From contig JAKQEM010000018.1 in the NCBI GenBank assembly GCA_029558515.1, positions 1-64,000 on the forward strand: a stretch of 64,000 bases of DNA, in the 5' to 3' direction. This stretch comes from a bacterium. GTDB lineage: Bacteria; Patescibacteriota; Gracilibacteria; Peribacterales; Peribacteraceae. The position numbers were made by a program, and so were the translations under genes. The notes below the pieces were generated by a model. It had not been told where the DNA came from and ran no database searches. It saw nothing but the letters and a program-made list of their open reading frames with translations. Positions 1-9,803 of the stretch are shown piece after piece; position 1 is the first letter of the stretch; every line of letters begins with the position of its first letter.

Positions 1-99
1 GATGGTTCCTTCGCACACTGGAAAAATAAAGTGAAACTCCATCGAGGACTTTCCAAGAAACGACGAAAACAGATGATCGATGCTCTTCTTGAAAAGTGA
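1..99 (+). CDS. C-terminal fragment of a basic hypothetical protein (truncated by window edge)
   Basis: Frame 1 open from base 1 to TGA at 97-99: DGSFAHWKNKVKLHRGLSKKRRKQMIDALLEK*. Confidence 0.4.
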   Translation, partial: DGSFAHWKNKVKLHRGLSKKRRKQMIDALLEK

Positions 100-329
100 T
101 CAGAACATATTTTTAGCATTCATTTTTTCCCTATAAGCCAAAATAGTACTGATATTTACCAATGTAACTGAGACGACGCAAATATCAAATACAGTTTATA
201 TTGCATAATTTGTCCCACGATTCTTTACATACATCATTCTCCTTCCATCCGAGTAGCAGCACTATTTCACTGCACGGAACAATGCCAATACCTCAAGCTG
301 CCATCCGTACGCACCACACACCTCCCCTG

Positions 330-545
330 TTACATATTGGAATAAAACTTCTTCTTCCGTGTCTCCGTGCGGTGCTGCTCGCGCATGAGCGCGCGCAGGC
401 GAACTTTGCGACGATTGGGGCTGCGGCTGAAAGTCCTGCGTTCGCGTAACAGTCGAATGAGGCCAGATTTCTGGACCTGTTGCTTGAAACGCTGCTGCAA
501 GCGATCATTGGATTCTTCACCTTTGCGGTGTGCGTGGATAGCCAT
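330..545 (-). CDS. rpsU: Ribosomal protein bS21
   Basis: Internal start in ORF 330..629 gives MAIHAHRKGEESNDRLQQRFKQQVQKSGLIRLLRERRTFSRSPNRRKVRLRALMREQHRTETRKKKFYSNM, the bS21 pattern. Confidence 0.75.
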   Translation of the reverse strand: MAIHAHRKGEESNDRLQQRFKQQVQKSGLIRLLRERRTFSRSPNRRKVRLRALMREQHRTETRKKKFYSNM

Positions 546-638
546 AAGTGCGGGGATTGTACGGGAACAAGGGCAGGATGCAAGGGCAGAGACGCAAGAG
601 ACCGCGCCTCTACCCACCGCAATCCTCATAACATCGGG

Positions 639-1847
639 TTACTGACAGAGAGAATCATCTCGGAAACCGGCTAAAACGCGCTCTGCCGTCCATCCCCAAC
701 GCTTCGCGAGACGATCGGCATGCCGCTCCAGCACGCTCTCCATCATGGAAGCGATGCGATCCTGCACGCGACAGAATGTGATGCGCTGAGATCGTTTGAG
801 GTCCGACAGACTCGACGTCAATCCGCCGAATGCCGGCGGCGCGATGACAAGGGTCGATGAACGAAACGGTGCCGCACTGAGCGTACCTGCGCCTCTCCGT
901 CCTCCGCTGCCTCCACCGCCCGTCCCACCGGAACCCTGCTGCGCCTGCACGGTCTGTGTGAGGGGGGAAGATGCGCTGCCTTCGTAGACATCATTGCCGC
1001 CGTACGTCGCGATGATCGTATGCGCGCCGACGGCGAGAGTGTCGATGGTAATCGATGCCGATCCCTGACTCACGGACGCAGTCCCCAGAACCGTCGCACC
1101 ATCCGTGAAGGTGACGGAACCCGTAGCCGCCTCTGGCGACACCAAAGCTGAGAATGTGACACTCTGACCAAACACGGACGGATTGAGGGTTGAGGAAAGA
1201 GAAGCGGCGGTCTCGATCTTCGGCACGATCGCCGCATCGAACGCAGACACCGCGGCCGTAAGGTCGGCAAGTGCCTGATCGACGGCCCCTTGCAGAGCAT
1301 CTTCATTTGCGTTCACCGCCGCCGCCGCATCAATGGCTGCTTGCAGCGTCGCTTTGGATCCCACGACATGCATCCCCGGCACGGCTCCTTCCACGGCAGC
1401 TTCATGTTTACCCTGCGCCGCATCGATCGCTTCGATCAACGCCGTTTTGTCGACGGGAACGGGGACGGGAACCAGACCGGCTTTCGCATCCGCAATGCTT
1501 TCAATGGCGTCCGCAATGGTCTCATCCAATTCCACGCCCGCTTTTTCCAATGCTTCCGCGATGGACAGCGCAGATTGATACTGTATCCAACCGGATTCAA
1601 AATCGCTTTCCTGCAGCTTCAGCGTCGTACGCACACCTTCCACCATGTTGTACTCCGCATCGATGGCGGCGGTAAGTTCCGCAAGAGTGGCTGCGGAAGC
1701 GGTGGCAGGAAGCAGGACAAGAAAGAACATGCCGATGATGTGCAGAGACAGAATGCCGATGGTGAGTCGCGCAGCGACCGCGCGCGCGTGCGTATGAATG
1801 GTACCGGGCTCCATACCGAATGGGGGAAAGGGGCAAAAACTTTCCAA
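639..1847 (-). CDS. Secreted protein with FIVAR-like helical repeats and a bacterial Ig-like (group 3) domain
   Basis: N-terminal hydrophobic signal; SSTLNPSVFGQSVTFSALVSP...GSVTFTDGATVLGTASVS...ATYGGNDVYEGSAS is typical Big_3-type Ig. Confidence 0.75.
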   Translation of the reverse strand: MESFCPFPPFGMEPGTIHTHARAVAARLTIGILSLHIIGMFFLVLLPATASAATLAELTAAIDAEYNMVEGVRTTLKLQESDFESGWIQYQSALSIAEALEKAGVELDETIADAIESIADAKAGLVPVPVPVDKTALIEAIDAAQGKHEAAVEGAVPGMHVVGSKATLQAAIDAAAAVNANEDALQGAVDQALADLTAAVSAFDAAIVPKIETAASLSSTLNPSVFGQSVTFSALVSPEAATGSVTFTDGATVLGTASVSQGSASITIDTLAVGAHTIIATYGGNDVYEGSASSPLTQTVQAQQGSGGTGGGGSGGRRGAGTLSAAPFRSSTLVIAPPAFGGLTSSLSDLKRSQRITFCRVQDRIASMMESVLERHADRLAKRWGWTAERVLAGFRDDSLCQ

Positions 1848-1933
1848 CCGTTGATAGTGAGCCTTTTATGATAGGTATTTTTCCTTTCCCTTCAAGGAAA
1901 AGGTCGAGATTTTTCCGATGGACCGCGCACGGA

Positions 1934-3067
1934 TCAATACCGCAGGATCGCCGCCATCGCCGCCCCCTCCGGCATATCCGACGCATCCATCGTCGCCAAC
2001 CGCCCGCGATGCAGCAGACAATGCACGGCCGCCAATCCGATCAATTCTTCCTCCTCTCCTTCTTTCACATGTTCGTGTGCCGTCACCGTACCGGTCTCCG
2101 CATCGAAGCTCCCCCACGATTCCCCTCCCGTACGCATCAAGAGCAAATCGATTTTTCCGCGCAACGCTGCATCCAGAATGGCAGCCAAATCCGTGCTCGT
2201 TCTGCCTGTCCCGACAAGTGCGCCATACTCCTCCAGAAGTCGCATGACTCGACCGGACGCATGCTCACGCGCGATGTCATCCGCCGTAGCTTTGATCTCA
2301 CGGATGTCTGCGCCATCCGGACTCCCCGCGACGTATCGATCGAGGAGACGATCGGATTTATCGAATGTGCGAAACATGCCGAACAGTTCCGTGACGCCTG
2401 CAAAAATGAGCGGGCGATCCTGCTCACGCAGCATGGTATGCAAACTCTTGGCGATTTGCTGCATGAACCGGTCCTCCTCTTGCTCCTGCACATCCTTGGC
2501 CCCGCCGTGCCCGTGTATCGCGGAGGTGCCGCTTCCCGTGGAATGCGACTGCAACGATGGCTCCTGTCTCTCCATCCCCTTCCAGGCATCCTCCATGCTC
2601 ACGGGCATTCCCTCCACCTCCTGCTCTTCCATGTGATCATTTTCCACGGCATACAGTTTCACGGTTTTCTTACTGACTGTCAGAAGAAAGTATCGCAACG
2701 CATGGGAAAGATACGGGAGGAGCGGCGCGAGATAGAATCGCCGTCCGATACTCGTACGTTCAACATCCGTTTTTAGTAGCACCTTCGTATGGAAAGAAGA
2801 AGGAGTAAGGAAAAGCGCGACCGTGCCGCCATCGAAAAGATTTTTGCATTCGTTCTCCGCAAAAGTACGCGCACTCGCAAGAAATTGCTTCTGACCTTTG
2901 GAAGAGAGGCCCGTTCCCTGCAATTTTGTTTCCACTTCATCGAGCGCCGCCAGCAGCCGTTTGACATTGTCATCGGAATGCGCGGAACCAGCTTGCAGCG
3001 GCAAATACACGGAAACGCAGGGTGCTTCCTCAGCGTCCGTCAGCGTGCGAAGAAAATCGTGAGTCAT
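1934..3067 (-). CDS. Bacterial archaeo-eukaryotic release factor (baeRF)-family protein
   Basis: 377 aa; VSVYLPL...NVKRLLAALDEVETKL...GGTVALFLTP...FYLAPLLPYL...YFLLTVSKKTVKLYAV and the C-terminal GKIDLLLMRTG...HCLLHRGRLATMD layout resembles baeRF/eRF1-like proteins. Confidence 0.6.
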   Translation of the reverse strand: MTHDFLRTLTDAEEAPCVSVYLPLQAGSAHSDDNVKRLLAALDEVETKLQGTGLSSKGQKQFLASARTFAENECKNLFDGGTVALFLTPSSFHTKVLLKTDVERTSIGRRFYLAPLLPYLSHALRYFLLTVSKKTVKLYAVENDHMEEQEVEGMPVSMEDAWKGMERQEPSLQSHSTGSGTSAIHGHGGAKDVQEQEEDRFMQQIAKSLHTMLREQDRPLIFAGVTELFGMFRTFDKSDRLLDRYVAGSPDGADIREIKATADDIAREHASGRVMRLLEEYGALVGTGRTSTDLAAILDAALRGKIDLLLMRTGGESWGSFDAETGTVTAHEHVKEGEEEELIGLAAVHCLLHRGRLATMDASDMPEGAAMAAILRY

Positions 3068-3114
3068 GGGAAAGGTGGGGAGAGTGAAGAATGAATGGCG
3101 GGAATTCGGAGAGG

Positions 3115-4719
3115 CTACCGTAGCAGATCCAAAGCGCGCTGCAATTGTGCGTCACCGTCATCGGACTGCACGACGATCTCATCCGGTCGGATACCCGCTC
3201 CGTCAATGACGCGTCCTGCGGGCGTCTGCCACTCGGCAATGGTCATCTTGATGCTGGAACCGTCACTGAATTCGATGATCTGCTGGACCGTTCCTTTCCC
3301 GAATGTCTGCTCACCGATCACCGTTGCCCGCTTTGCATCCTGCAACGCTCCCGCAACGATCTCCGATGCGGAAGCCGATCCCCGGTTCACCAGCACCACC
3401 ATCGGAATGAGAGCATCAATGGTCGGCGGGTCCAACGTCACCTGCGTGTACGAGTCGTCACGCGACAAAATCCTCGCCACGCCGCTTCCCTCGGGGAGAA
3501 AATTGCTGAGGACAATTTCGGCTGCGTGCAAAAGTCCGCCAGGGTTGTTGCGCAAATCCAGGACGATGCCGCGCGGACCGAGTTCCTGCGTCTCCCCCAT
3601 CAATGACCGCAGCTGCGTATCCGTCATCTGACCGAACTGAGACAATTTTACAACGGCGATGTTGTCCTGCGTGGATATCTCAAAATCAGGAACACGAATC
3701 ACATCCCGTTCGACGGTGACATTGAATTCATTCCCGTCACGACGAATGGTCAGTACGACCGAGGACCCCGCCGGACCACGCACTCTGGAAACGGCTTCCA
3801 AAAAAGTCAGCCCCTGCAAGCTCTGATTGTCGACGCCCAGAATGATATCACCCGAGAGCAAACCGACTTTTTCCGCGGGCGAACCGGAAAGCGGTGACAC
3901 GATCACCAGCGCCTCGCCGATCATTTCCACTTGCGCGCCGATGCCTATCACCTCGCCCTCCAGCTGGACTTGAAACTCATGTGAGTCCGCCGGACGCATG
4001 TAGACGGTATACGGATCATCCAAACTTTTCACGAGGGATTCCGCTTCCACAAACTCGCCGTTGATGCTCTCCAGTTTGTCCGTGTAGAGATACTGATCTT
4101 CCAGTAATCGCCGGACGGTCTGCAGGATGTCACCTTCGCTGATCTGCGGGGGGAGAATCTCGATGTGCACGACGGGGACATCCTTTTCGATCTCCGATGC
4201 CTGCTCCAGCAGTCGCAGGGCGTCGCGGCCCGTCAGTGGGACATCTGCTCCGAAACGCGACGAACGCAGCGGTCGCATCCACTGAAGCTCAATGGCGGAC
4301 CCGACGGCTGCTTCCAGAGCGGATCCCTTCTTCACATCACTGAATCGTCGGACGGACGACGGGGGGTCGATCTTCGCGAGAATCGCCACCATCCGGACCG
4401 CTTCCCCCCGCGTGACAGGGAGACTCCAGGAAACGTTCGTTCCCAGAGCATCAAGCGCTTGTTTTCGTTCCGCCGAACGCACGTACGGCGCCAGAGCACG
4501 CGGGACGGGACGGCCGTACTCACGCTGCGGCTCGCTCCTGCGAATGACGGGCAATGCAAACGCTTGAACCGCCGCGCGCAGGAATTCCGCTCGGCTGACG
4601 GTCGGCGCATGTTGCATGGATTCCGGCAGGGAGAACGATGCCCCGAAAGCGCCGAGCGGCGACAGCAGGATGCAAGCGGAAAAAAAAGCGCGCAAGGCGA
4701 AGCGACGAGCAGAGCACAT
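3115..4719 (-). CDS. ctpA: C-terminal processing peptidase (S41, PDZ) with N-terminal S-layer-homology-like region
   Basis: PDZ (GIGAQVEMIGEALVIVSPLSGSPAEKVGLLSGDIILGVD) and S41 catalytic region (NRGSASASEIVAGALQDAKRATVIGEQTFGKGTVQ); start MCSARRFALRAFF chosen. Confidence 0.9.
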   Translation of the reverse strand: MCSARRFALRAFFSACILLSPLGAFGASFSLPESMQHAPTVSRAEFLRAAVQAFALPVIRRSEPQREYGRPVPRALAPYVRSAERKQALDALGTNVSWSLPVTRGEAVRMVAILAKIDPPSSVRRFSDVKKGSALEAAVGSAIELQWMRPLRSSRFGADVPLTGRDALRLLEQASEIEKDVPVVHIEILPPQISEGDILQTVRRLLEDQYLYTDKLESINGEFVEAESLVKSLDDPYTVYMRPADSHEFQVQLEGEVIGIGAQVEMIGEALVIVSPLSGSPAEKVGLLSGDIILGVDNQSLQGLTFLEAVSRVRGPAGSSVVLTIRRDGNEFNVTVERDVIRVPDFEISTQDNIAVVKLSQFGQMTDTQLRSLMGETQELGPRGIVLDLRNNPGGLLHAAEIVLSNFLPEGSGVARILSRDDSYTQVTLDPPTIDALIPMVVLVNRGSASASEIVAGALQDAKRATVIGEQTFGKGTVQQIIEFSDGSSIKMTIAEWQTPAGRVIDGAGIRPDEIVVQSDDGDAQLQRALDLLR

Positions 4720-4759
4720 GGGAGGGACGGAAAAAGAAGCGAAATACATCGCGAGCATT

Positions 4760-6103
4760 CTACGCCACGAACACTTCCTGCACCACGAGACGTCCTCGTT
4801 CCCGCATATTGGCTTTGCGCTCAAACAGAGCAGTGAGCAACCAGAAACCGCCGACGACGTAGAAGAGCGCGGGAATGAGGAGGAACGGAACGGCATTCAG
4901 GAAGGATGGTGCGGAGGGGCCGATGATATCGGCGATGCTCTGCGGATTGCCGGGAAGCAACTCCGGCAGCGTCACCAGAAAATTGAAGAGGCCGTGCAAA
5001 CCGATGGCGGCAAGCAGTCCCGTGGAAAGCATCTGCACACGGAAGAGAGAAATTTCCGGCAATCGCAGCAAACCATGCAACGCACTGAGTATGGGAAATA
5101 CCTTGCCGCTCGCACGTTGTTCCTTCAGATACGGTCCTGCAAATATCGCAAGACCCAAATAGTAGCCCATGACGCCGGTGGAGACGATGTGCACCATGCT
5201 CGTGAGGACGGACCGTCCCAGTACATTGCTGACGAAAGCCATGATATCCGGGGCGGCACCATGGAGAAGGTACTCCCGTACGAATGCGGTGAAATACACG
5301 GGATTCACCACGTTCTCCGCGAACGCAAATCCGATGGCCGCGATGATGGAGAGCTGCATGACGTCATCGATGCTGCTGAAAATGGAACGTCCGCTCCGGG
5401 AAAGCACCCAGTACTTGCTCACCTCTTCGATGAGTCCGACGAACAGGAAGGACAGGAGCGTCGCCCACAGCATGGAGTCGGCCGCCCCTTCCGGCTGCAA
5501 TTGCGTCACGAGACTCTGCGTGGTTCGGCTGAAGCTTTCCGGCCGGATATGGAAGAAGAAAAATTGCATCTCCACTCCCCGACGTACGAGCGTATCGTAG
5601 AAGAGAATGGGGACGGTGGAGAGCATACCGGCTAGAAAGAGGAGCACGACGTTGCCGATGCGCTCCCGGTGATACCGCAAGAATAGCCAACACCAGATGA
5701 GAGCGGGCAGCAGCGCCACCGCGGCCGCAATGAGCCGGGCGGAGAGACTCCCTCCTTCTCCGGCGATGATGTGCAGGGAGATCCAGAAGAGGAACGTGCC
5801 GAGCATCACCGTTTTCGTTTGCGCGTCCCACGGACCGAACAACCCGCGCCAACCGAGGAGCACCAGCACGAATCCCGCTGCGGCCGCGACGGGATGACTG
5901 CCCGTCCCCTGCTGCAGAAAGACTTCTGCGATCCGAATCAGTCCAAGGGAGAGCGCGGTGCCCAACACAACGGCAAAGAGCAAATGTGTGGGACGATGCT
6001 TGCAGCGGCGCACGAGATCGAATACTGCGATCGCCGTGACCGCGCACAGCACGATGGCCGTCTTGGACCCCGAGAATTCCAAGGATGAGAGGAATCCGAA
6101 CAT
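4760..6103 (-). CDS. PrsW-like intramembrane protease / polytopic membrane protein
   Basis: Multi-TM; LLSFLFVGLIEEVSKYW (EE) and AFAEN motifs; start MFGFLSSLEF directly after a TATAAT box. Confidence 0.7.
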   Translation of the reverse strand: MFGFLSSLEFSGSKTAIVLCAVTAIAVFDLVRRCKHRPTHLLFAVVLGTALSLGLIRIAEVFLQQGTGSHPVAAAAGFVLVLLGWRGLFGPWDAQTKTVMLGTFLFWISLHIIAGEGGSLSARLIAAAVALLPALIWCWLFLRYHRERIGNVVLLFLAGMLSTVPILFYDTLVRRGVEMQFFFFHIRPESFSRTTQSLVTQLQPEGAADSMLWATLLSFLFVGLIEEVSKYWVLSRSGRSIFSSIDDVMQLSIIAAIGFAFAENVVNPVYFTAFVREYLLHGAAPDIMAFVSNVLGRSVLTSMVHIVSTGVMGYYLGLAIFAGPYLKEQRASGKVFPILSALHGLLRLPEISLFRVQMLSTGLLAAIGLHGLFNFLVTLPELLPGNPQSIADIIGPSAPSFLNAVPFLLIPALFYVVGGFWLLTALFERKANMRERGRLVVQEVFVA

Positions 6104-6166
6104 CTGAGTATTATAGCAGTTTTTCGAATTCGTGGCAATATCGACACAATATGTCGTTGTGAATAA

Positions 6167-7702
6167 ATGCCCGAACGCGTTAGACTCCCCGACATGCGCA
6201 TCTCCTCCATCATCAATCGATGCAAGGAACATCCGGTGCCGGTCGCCGTGGTCTTCCTCCTCATCCTCTCGTACTTCACCTATGTGCATGCTTACTGGCA
6301 ACCCAACGCACTCTTCTGGGACGAGAACTACCACATCGCCAGCGCGCAGAAATACTTGAACGGCACCTTCTTCATGGAGCCGCATCCCCCGCTGGGCAAA
6401 CTGTTGATCGCAGCGGGAGAACAGTTGATCGATGCCAATGCGTCGGATGATCAATTCATCGGAACCGACTACGCCAAGGATCCGCCGGAGGGATTTTCTT
6501 TCGCGGGCTATCGTCTCTTCCCCACCTTGCTTGCATGGCTGACCGTACCCTTCTTATTCTGGATCTTCCTGCTTCTCACGCGAACGGTCCTGTGGTCGGT
6601 GCTCTTCACATTCCCTTACGTCTTTGATAACGCACTCATCGTGCACTCACGCTCCGCGATGCTGGATTCCACTTTGGTATTCTGCGGCGTGCTGACCGTC
6701 CTCGCGTTCCTGCTCCTACGGGAATGGAAAGATGATCCGAGGAAATTTTCCAGGGCATCCGTTCTGTTCGGCGCCGCGTTCGGATTACTCCTCACGACGA
6801 AGGCGTTCGGTCTTCTGTTGATTCTCCTGATCCCCTTCCTCGCATGGGAATTGCACGCGCGACCGCGACAGGTGCTCCGCTTCGGATGGATCGCCGCCAT
6901 CGCATTCCTCGTCCCCTTCGTCACGGTATGGCAGATCCATTTTGCGATCGCCGATACGGTCAATCCCGCGTTGCCCGATCAGGGCTATTACCAAGCATCT
7001 CCGTGGTACAAAGAACTGATCCAACGTGACAAAACATCGTCGATTTTCGCGTTTCCCGTCATGCTACGCGATTCGATGAATTTCGTCGGACATTACCAGA
7101 GAGGTGTCCCACGCCTGAATCTCGCCAAATCCGATGAAAACGGCAGCCCGTGGTTCCTGTGGCCCGTCGGTGCGCGCACGATCAATTATCGATGGCACAC
7201 CCCGGATGGACGTGGGTACGGGTATCTCTATCTCCAGAGCAATCCCGTCGTATGGCTCGTGACATTTGCCGGAGTCCTCATCGCCATCGCTTTGCTGCTT
7301 GCCTCCGTCCTGCTGCCGCTGCGCGAACCGCTGCGCCATCGCACCCTTCTGCTGACGTTCACCACGCTCTACGTCTGCTTCTTCATCGCAGTGAGCCGAA
7401 TCGATCGCGTCCTGTACCTCTACCACTACTTCCTGCCGCTTGTCCTCGGCTTCATCATTCTGGCACTCGTATTTCTGGAGTTGCGTCACATCGGAAAGTG
7501 GGAACTGTCGGAACATCGTAAAACAAACGTTTTACTGGCGCTCGGCGTCCTCATCTTCCTCGGCTTCCAGTTCTATCGCCCGCTGACCTATAATGAACCG
7601 ATCTCCGACCGAGCCTTCGAGCGTCGCGCTTTCCTGCGCATCTGGGAACTCAAGTGCGTGCGCTGCGCGCCGGACAGTCCGCTGGTGATTCAGGGCACGT
7701 AA
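6167..7702 (+). CDS. Dolichyl-phosphate-mannose-protein mannosyltransferase family (GT39) protein
   Basis: NALFWDENYHIASAQKYLNGTFFMEPHPPLGKLLIAAGEQL motif, multi-TM. Confidence 0.85.
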   Translation: MPERVRLPDMRISSIINRCKEHPVPVAVVFLLILSYFTYVHAYWQPNALFWDENYHIASAQKYLNGTFFMEPHPPLGKLLIAAGEQLIDANASDDQFIGTDYAKDPPEGFSFAGYRLFPTLLAWLTVPFLFWIFLLLTRTVLWSVLFTFPYVFDNALIVHSRSAMLDSTLVFCGVLTVLAFLLLREWKDDPRKFSRASVLFGAAFGLLLTTKAFGLLLILLIPFLAWELHARPRQVLRFGWIAAIAFLVPFVTVWQIHFAIADTVNPALPDQGYYQASPWYKELIQRDKTSSIFAFPVMLRDSMNFVGHYQRGVPRLNLAKSDENGSPWFLWPVGARTINYRWHTPDGRGYGYLYLQSNPVVWLVTFAGVLIAIALLLASVLLPLREPLRHRTLLLTFTTLYVCFFIAVSRIDRVLYLYHYFLPLVLGFIILALVFLELRHIGKWELSEHRKTNVLLALGVLIFLGFQFYRPLTYNEPISDRAFERRAFLRIWELKCVRCAPDSPLVIQGT

Positions 7703-7707
7703 ATCGC

Positions 7708-8436
7708 TTAGATGCTGCGCTGCGACCTCTTGAGGTTCGCCAACTCGTGAAACATGCGAACAATGACCCGGATGGATCCGCCCGTCGGTACCCCCGCGCG
7801 ACGCGGATAATGAGGAACGTCCACCTGCTTCCAGGGGATGTGCTTCTGTTTGAGCCGCAGAAACATCTCAGTATTGAACAATTTCTCCACGCCGTGAACG
7901 GGACGAATGTCCGGCCAGATCTCGCGGAGGAACACTTTGAGTCCGCAGTTGACGTCCCGCACCCAGAGACCGAGCACCAGTACGTTCATCGCTCCCAACA
8001 CCTTCCCGAATGCATTGCGCAGGAGTGAGTCTGCACGCTTGCGACGACGTCCCGTCACGAAGGGAACAGCGTCGAGATGAGGGAGCAACAGAGAAAAGTC
8101 CGCAGCAAGAAATTGCCCGTCGCTGTCCATGAAACCGATCACATCCGAAAGGGCCGCGTCGCAACCCGCGCGCACGGCAATGCCATACCCGCCGTTCTCC
8201 TGGAGACGTACGACACGCAAGGCCGATAGTTCTCTCTGCAAATCGGCAAGAATGCGGGGAGATCCGTCCGTCGATCCGTCATCGACGACGATGATTTCTC
8301 CCTGCAACGACGCTCGCTCCATCCATGCTTGCACATCGCGTACGCTGGCTTCGATGTTCTTCTCCTCGTTGAAACACGGGAGGACGACGGAAAATGTCAT
8401 GGCGACAGTATCGCATTGATGACGGGCAATCGGCAA
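7708..8436 (-). CDS. Glycosyltransferase family 2 (dolichol-phosphate mannosyltransferase-like)
   Basis: FSVVLPCFNEEKNIEASV...IIVVDDGSTDGS...FMDSDGQF. Confidence 0.9.
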   Translation of the reverse strand: MPIARHQCDTVAMTFSVVLPCFNEEKNIEASVRDVQAWMERASLQGEIIVVDDGSTDGSPRILADLQRELSALRVVRLQENGGYGIAVRAGCDAALSDVIGFMDSDGQFLAADFSLLLPHLDAVPFVTGRRRKRADSLLRNAFGKVLGAMNVLVLGLWVRDVNCGLKVFLREIWPDIRPVHGVEKLFNTEMFLRLKQKHIPWKQVDVPHYPRRAGVPTGGSIRVIVRMFHELANLKRSQRSI

Positions 8437-8462
8437 ACCATTATTCTCCCGCGCGCTCCATC

Positions 8463-9803
8463 ATGCTACTCTTGCGGAAGATGCCCTCGTTATTGCCCGG
8501 TCGTCGCGCCACACTGCTGACCGTCGTCGTGACGATCATTCTTCTCGGCGGTTTCGCCCTGCGGCTCTGGTTCTCGCCACATCGCGGCTCGCCGGGCGAT
8601 CTGAACATCAATCAAAACTGGATGCGCAGTGCGGCGACCTTCGGATTCGTAGAATCCTTTCGCACCCAAGTGGACGGTAACATGTGGCCGAATCACGGCC
8701 CAGTCGCCATCGGACTGTTTGCGATCACCGAACAAGCCTATCGCACGGTGGTTTCATCATCAGAGGAGGTGGTGCAGCCGGTGCACATGATCTACTCGAA
8801 ACTGCCCGCGATCTCCTTTGATCTGCTCCTCGCGCTTCTGCTCTTCCTCATCATGGCGCGGCTGTACGATCGGAAGGCCGGTTTGATTGCAGCCGGCATC
8901 GTCGCAGTGCACCCCGTGCTGATTCTGGAATCCGCACTCTGGGGTCAGACCGATGTCATCTACTCCTTTTTCGTTCTTCTCTCCCTCTTTCTGGTCACTC
9001 GTCCGACCGCGCTCCCCGCGGGGCTGGGCGGCGTAGCCTACGCGCTTGCCGTCCTGCAGAAACCACATGCGTTGATTTTCGCGCCGCTGCTTCTGTTCAT
9101 TCTGCTCCCCAAGTGGCGCTCTCTGATGCTCTGCGCCGGAGCGGGCCTGCTCACCGCAGGCATTACCCTCCTTCCGTTCTATCTTGCGGGACATCCGGAG
9201 AGCGTCATGCGCATCTATCTGAATGCGCCGAATGAAGCATGGAGACTGTCATGGCGTGCGTACAACGCATGGTGGATGCTCTTCGGTGACAATGCGTGGG
9301 AACGCAACGGGTTGGAGGCATTCTTCTTCGGCCGGTCCTACCGTACCATCGGGCTGGCGCTATTCGGTGCCTCCTATGCCTACATTCTCACGGTGATGCG
9401 GCGCAGACTGTGGAACGGAGAGCGATTTGTGCCGAGCACGATGGCAGCGGCCGCCGTCGCCCTCTCGTTCTTCCTCTGGAATGCCGGCATGCATGAACGC
9501 TACCTGTTCTCGGTTGCCGTCGTGGGCCTCCCGATGCTGTGGGCCGGGACCCGTTTGCGCACGCTGTACGTCTGGATCACCGCTCTGCACTACGCCAATC
9601 TGGCGGTAGTCCTTCCGCTCATCTCCGTGGAAAACAGGCTGCTGGCGCTGTTTCCCGTTCTCCCCGTCTTCATCGCCACGCAACTGGTCGTCGCGTTCTT
9701 CCTTCTGATGCACGCGCTGTGGACCGATGGCAAAGACGCGCTTACGGAACGATTGCGTCCGCGTTTCGTGGCAGCGCTACTGCGTAGTGCCCGAAAGGCG
9801 TGA
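8463..9803 (+). CDS. Polytopic membrane glycosyltransferase (mannosyltransferase-like)
   Basis: ESALWGQTDVIYSFFVLLSLFLV, KPHALIFAPLLLF, MHERYLFSVAVVGLP motifs; homologous to both halves of the 11456..14065 product. Confidence 0.75.
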   Translation: MLLLRKMPSLLPGRRATLLTVVVTIILLGGFALRLWFSPHRGSPGDLNINQNWMRSAATFGFVESFRTQVDGNMWPNHGPVAIGLFAITEQAYRTVVSSSEEVVQPVHMIYSKLPAISFDLLLALLLFLIMARLYDRKAGLIAAGIVAVHPVLILESALWGQTDVIYSFFVLLSLFLVTRPTALPAGLGGVAYALAVLQKPHALIFAPLLLFILLPKWRSLMLCAGAGLLTAGITLLPFYLAGHPESVMRIYLNAPNEAWRLSWRAYNAWWMLFGDNAWERNGLEAFFFGRSYRTIGLALFGASYAYILTVMRRRLWNGERFVPSTMAAAAVALSFFLWNAGMHERYLFSVAVVGLPMLWAGTRLRTLYVWITALHYANLAVVLPLISVENRLLALFPVLPVFIATQLVVAFFLLMHALWTDGKDALTERLRPRFVAALLRSARKA

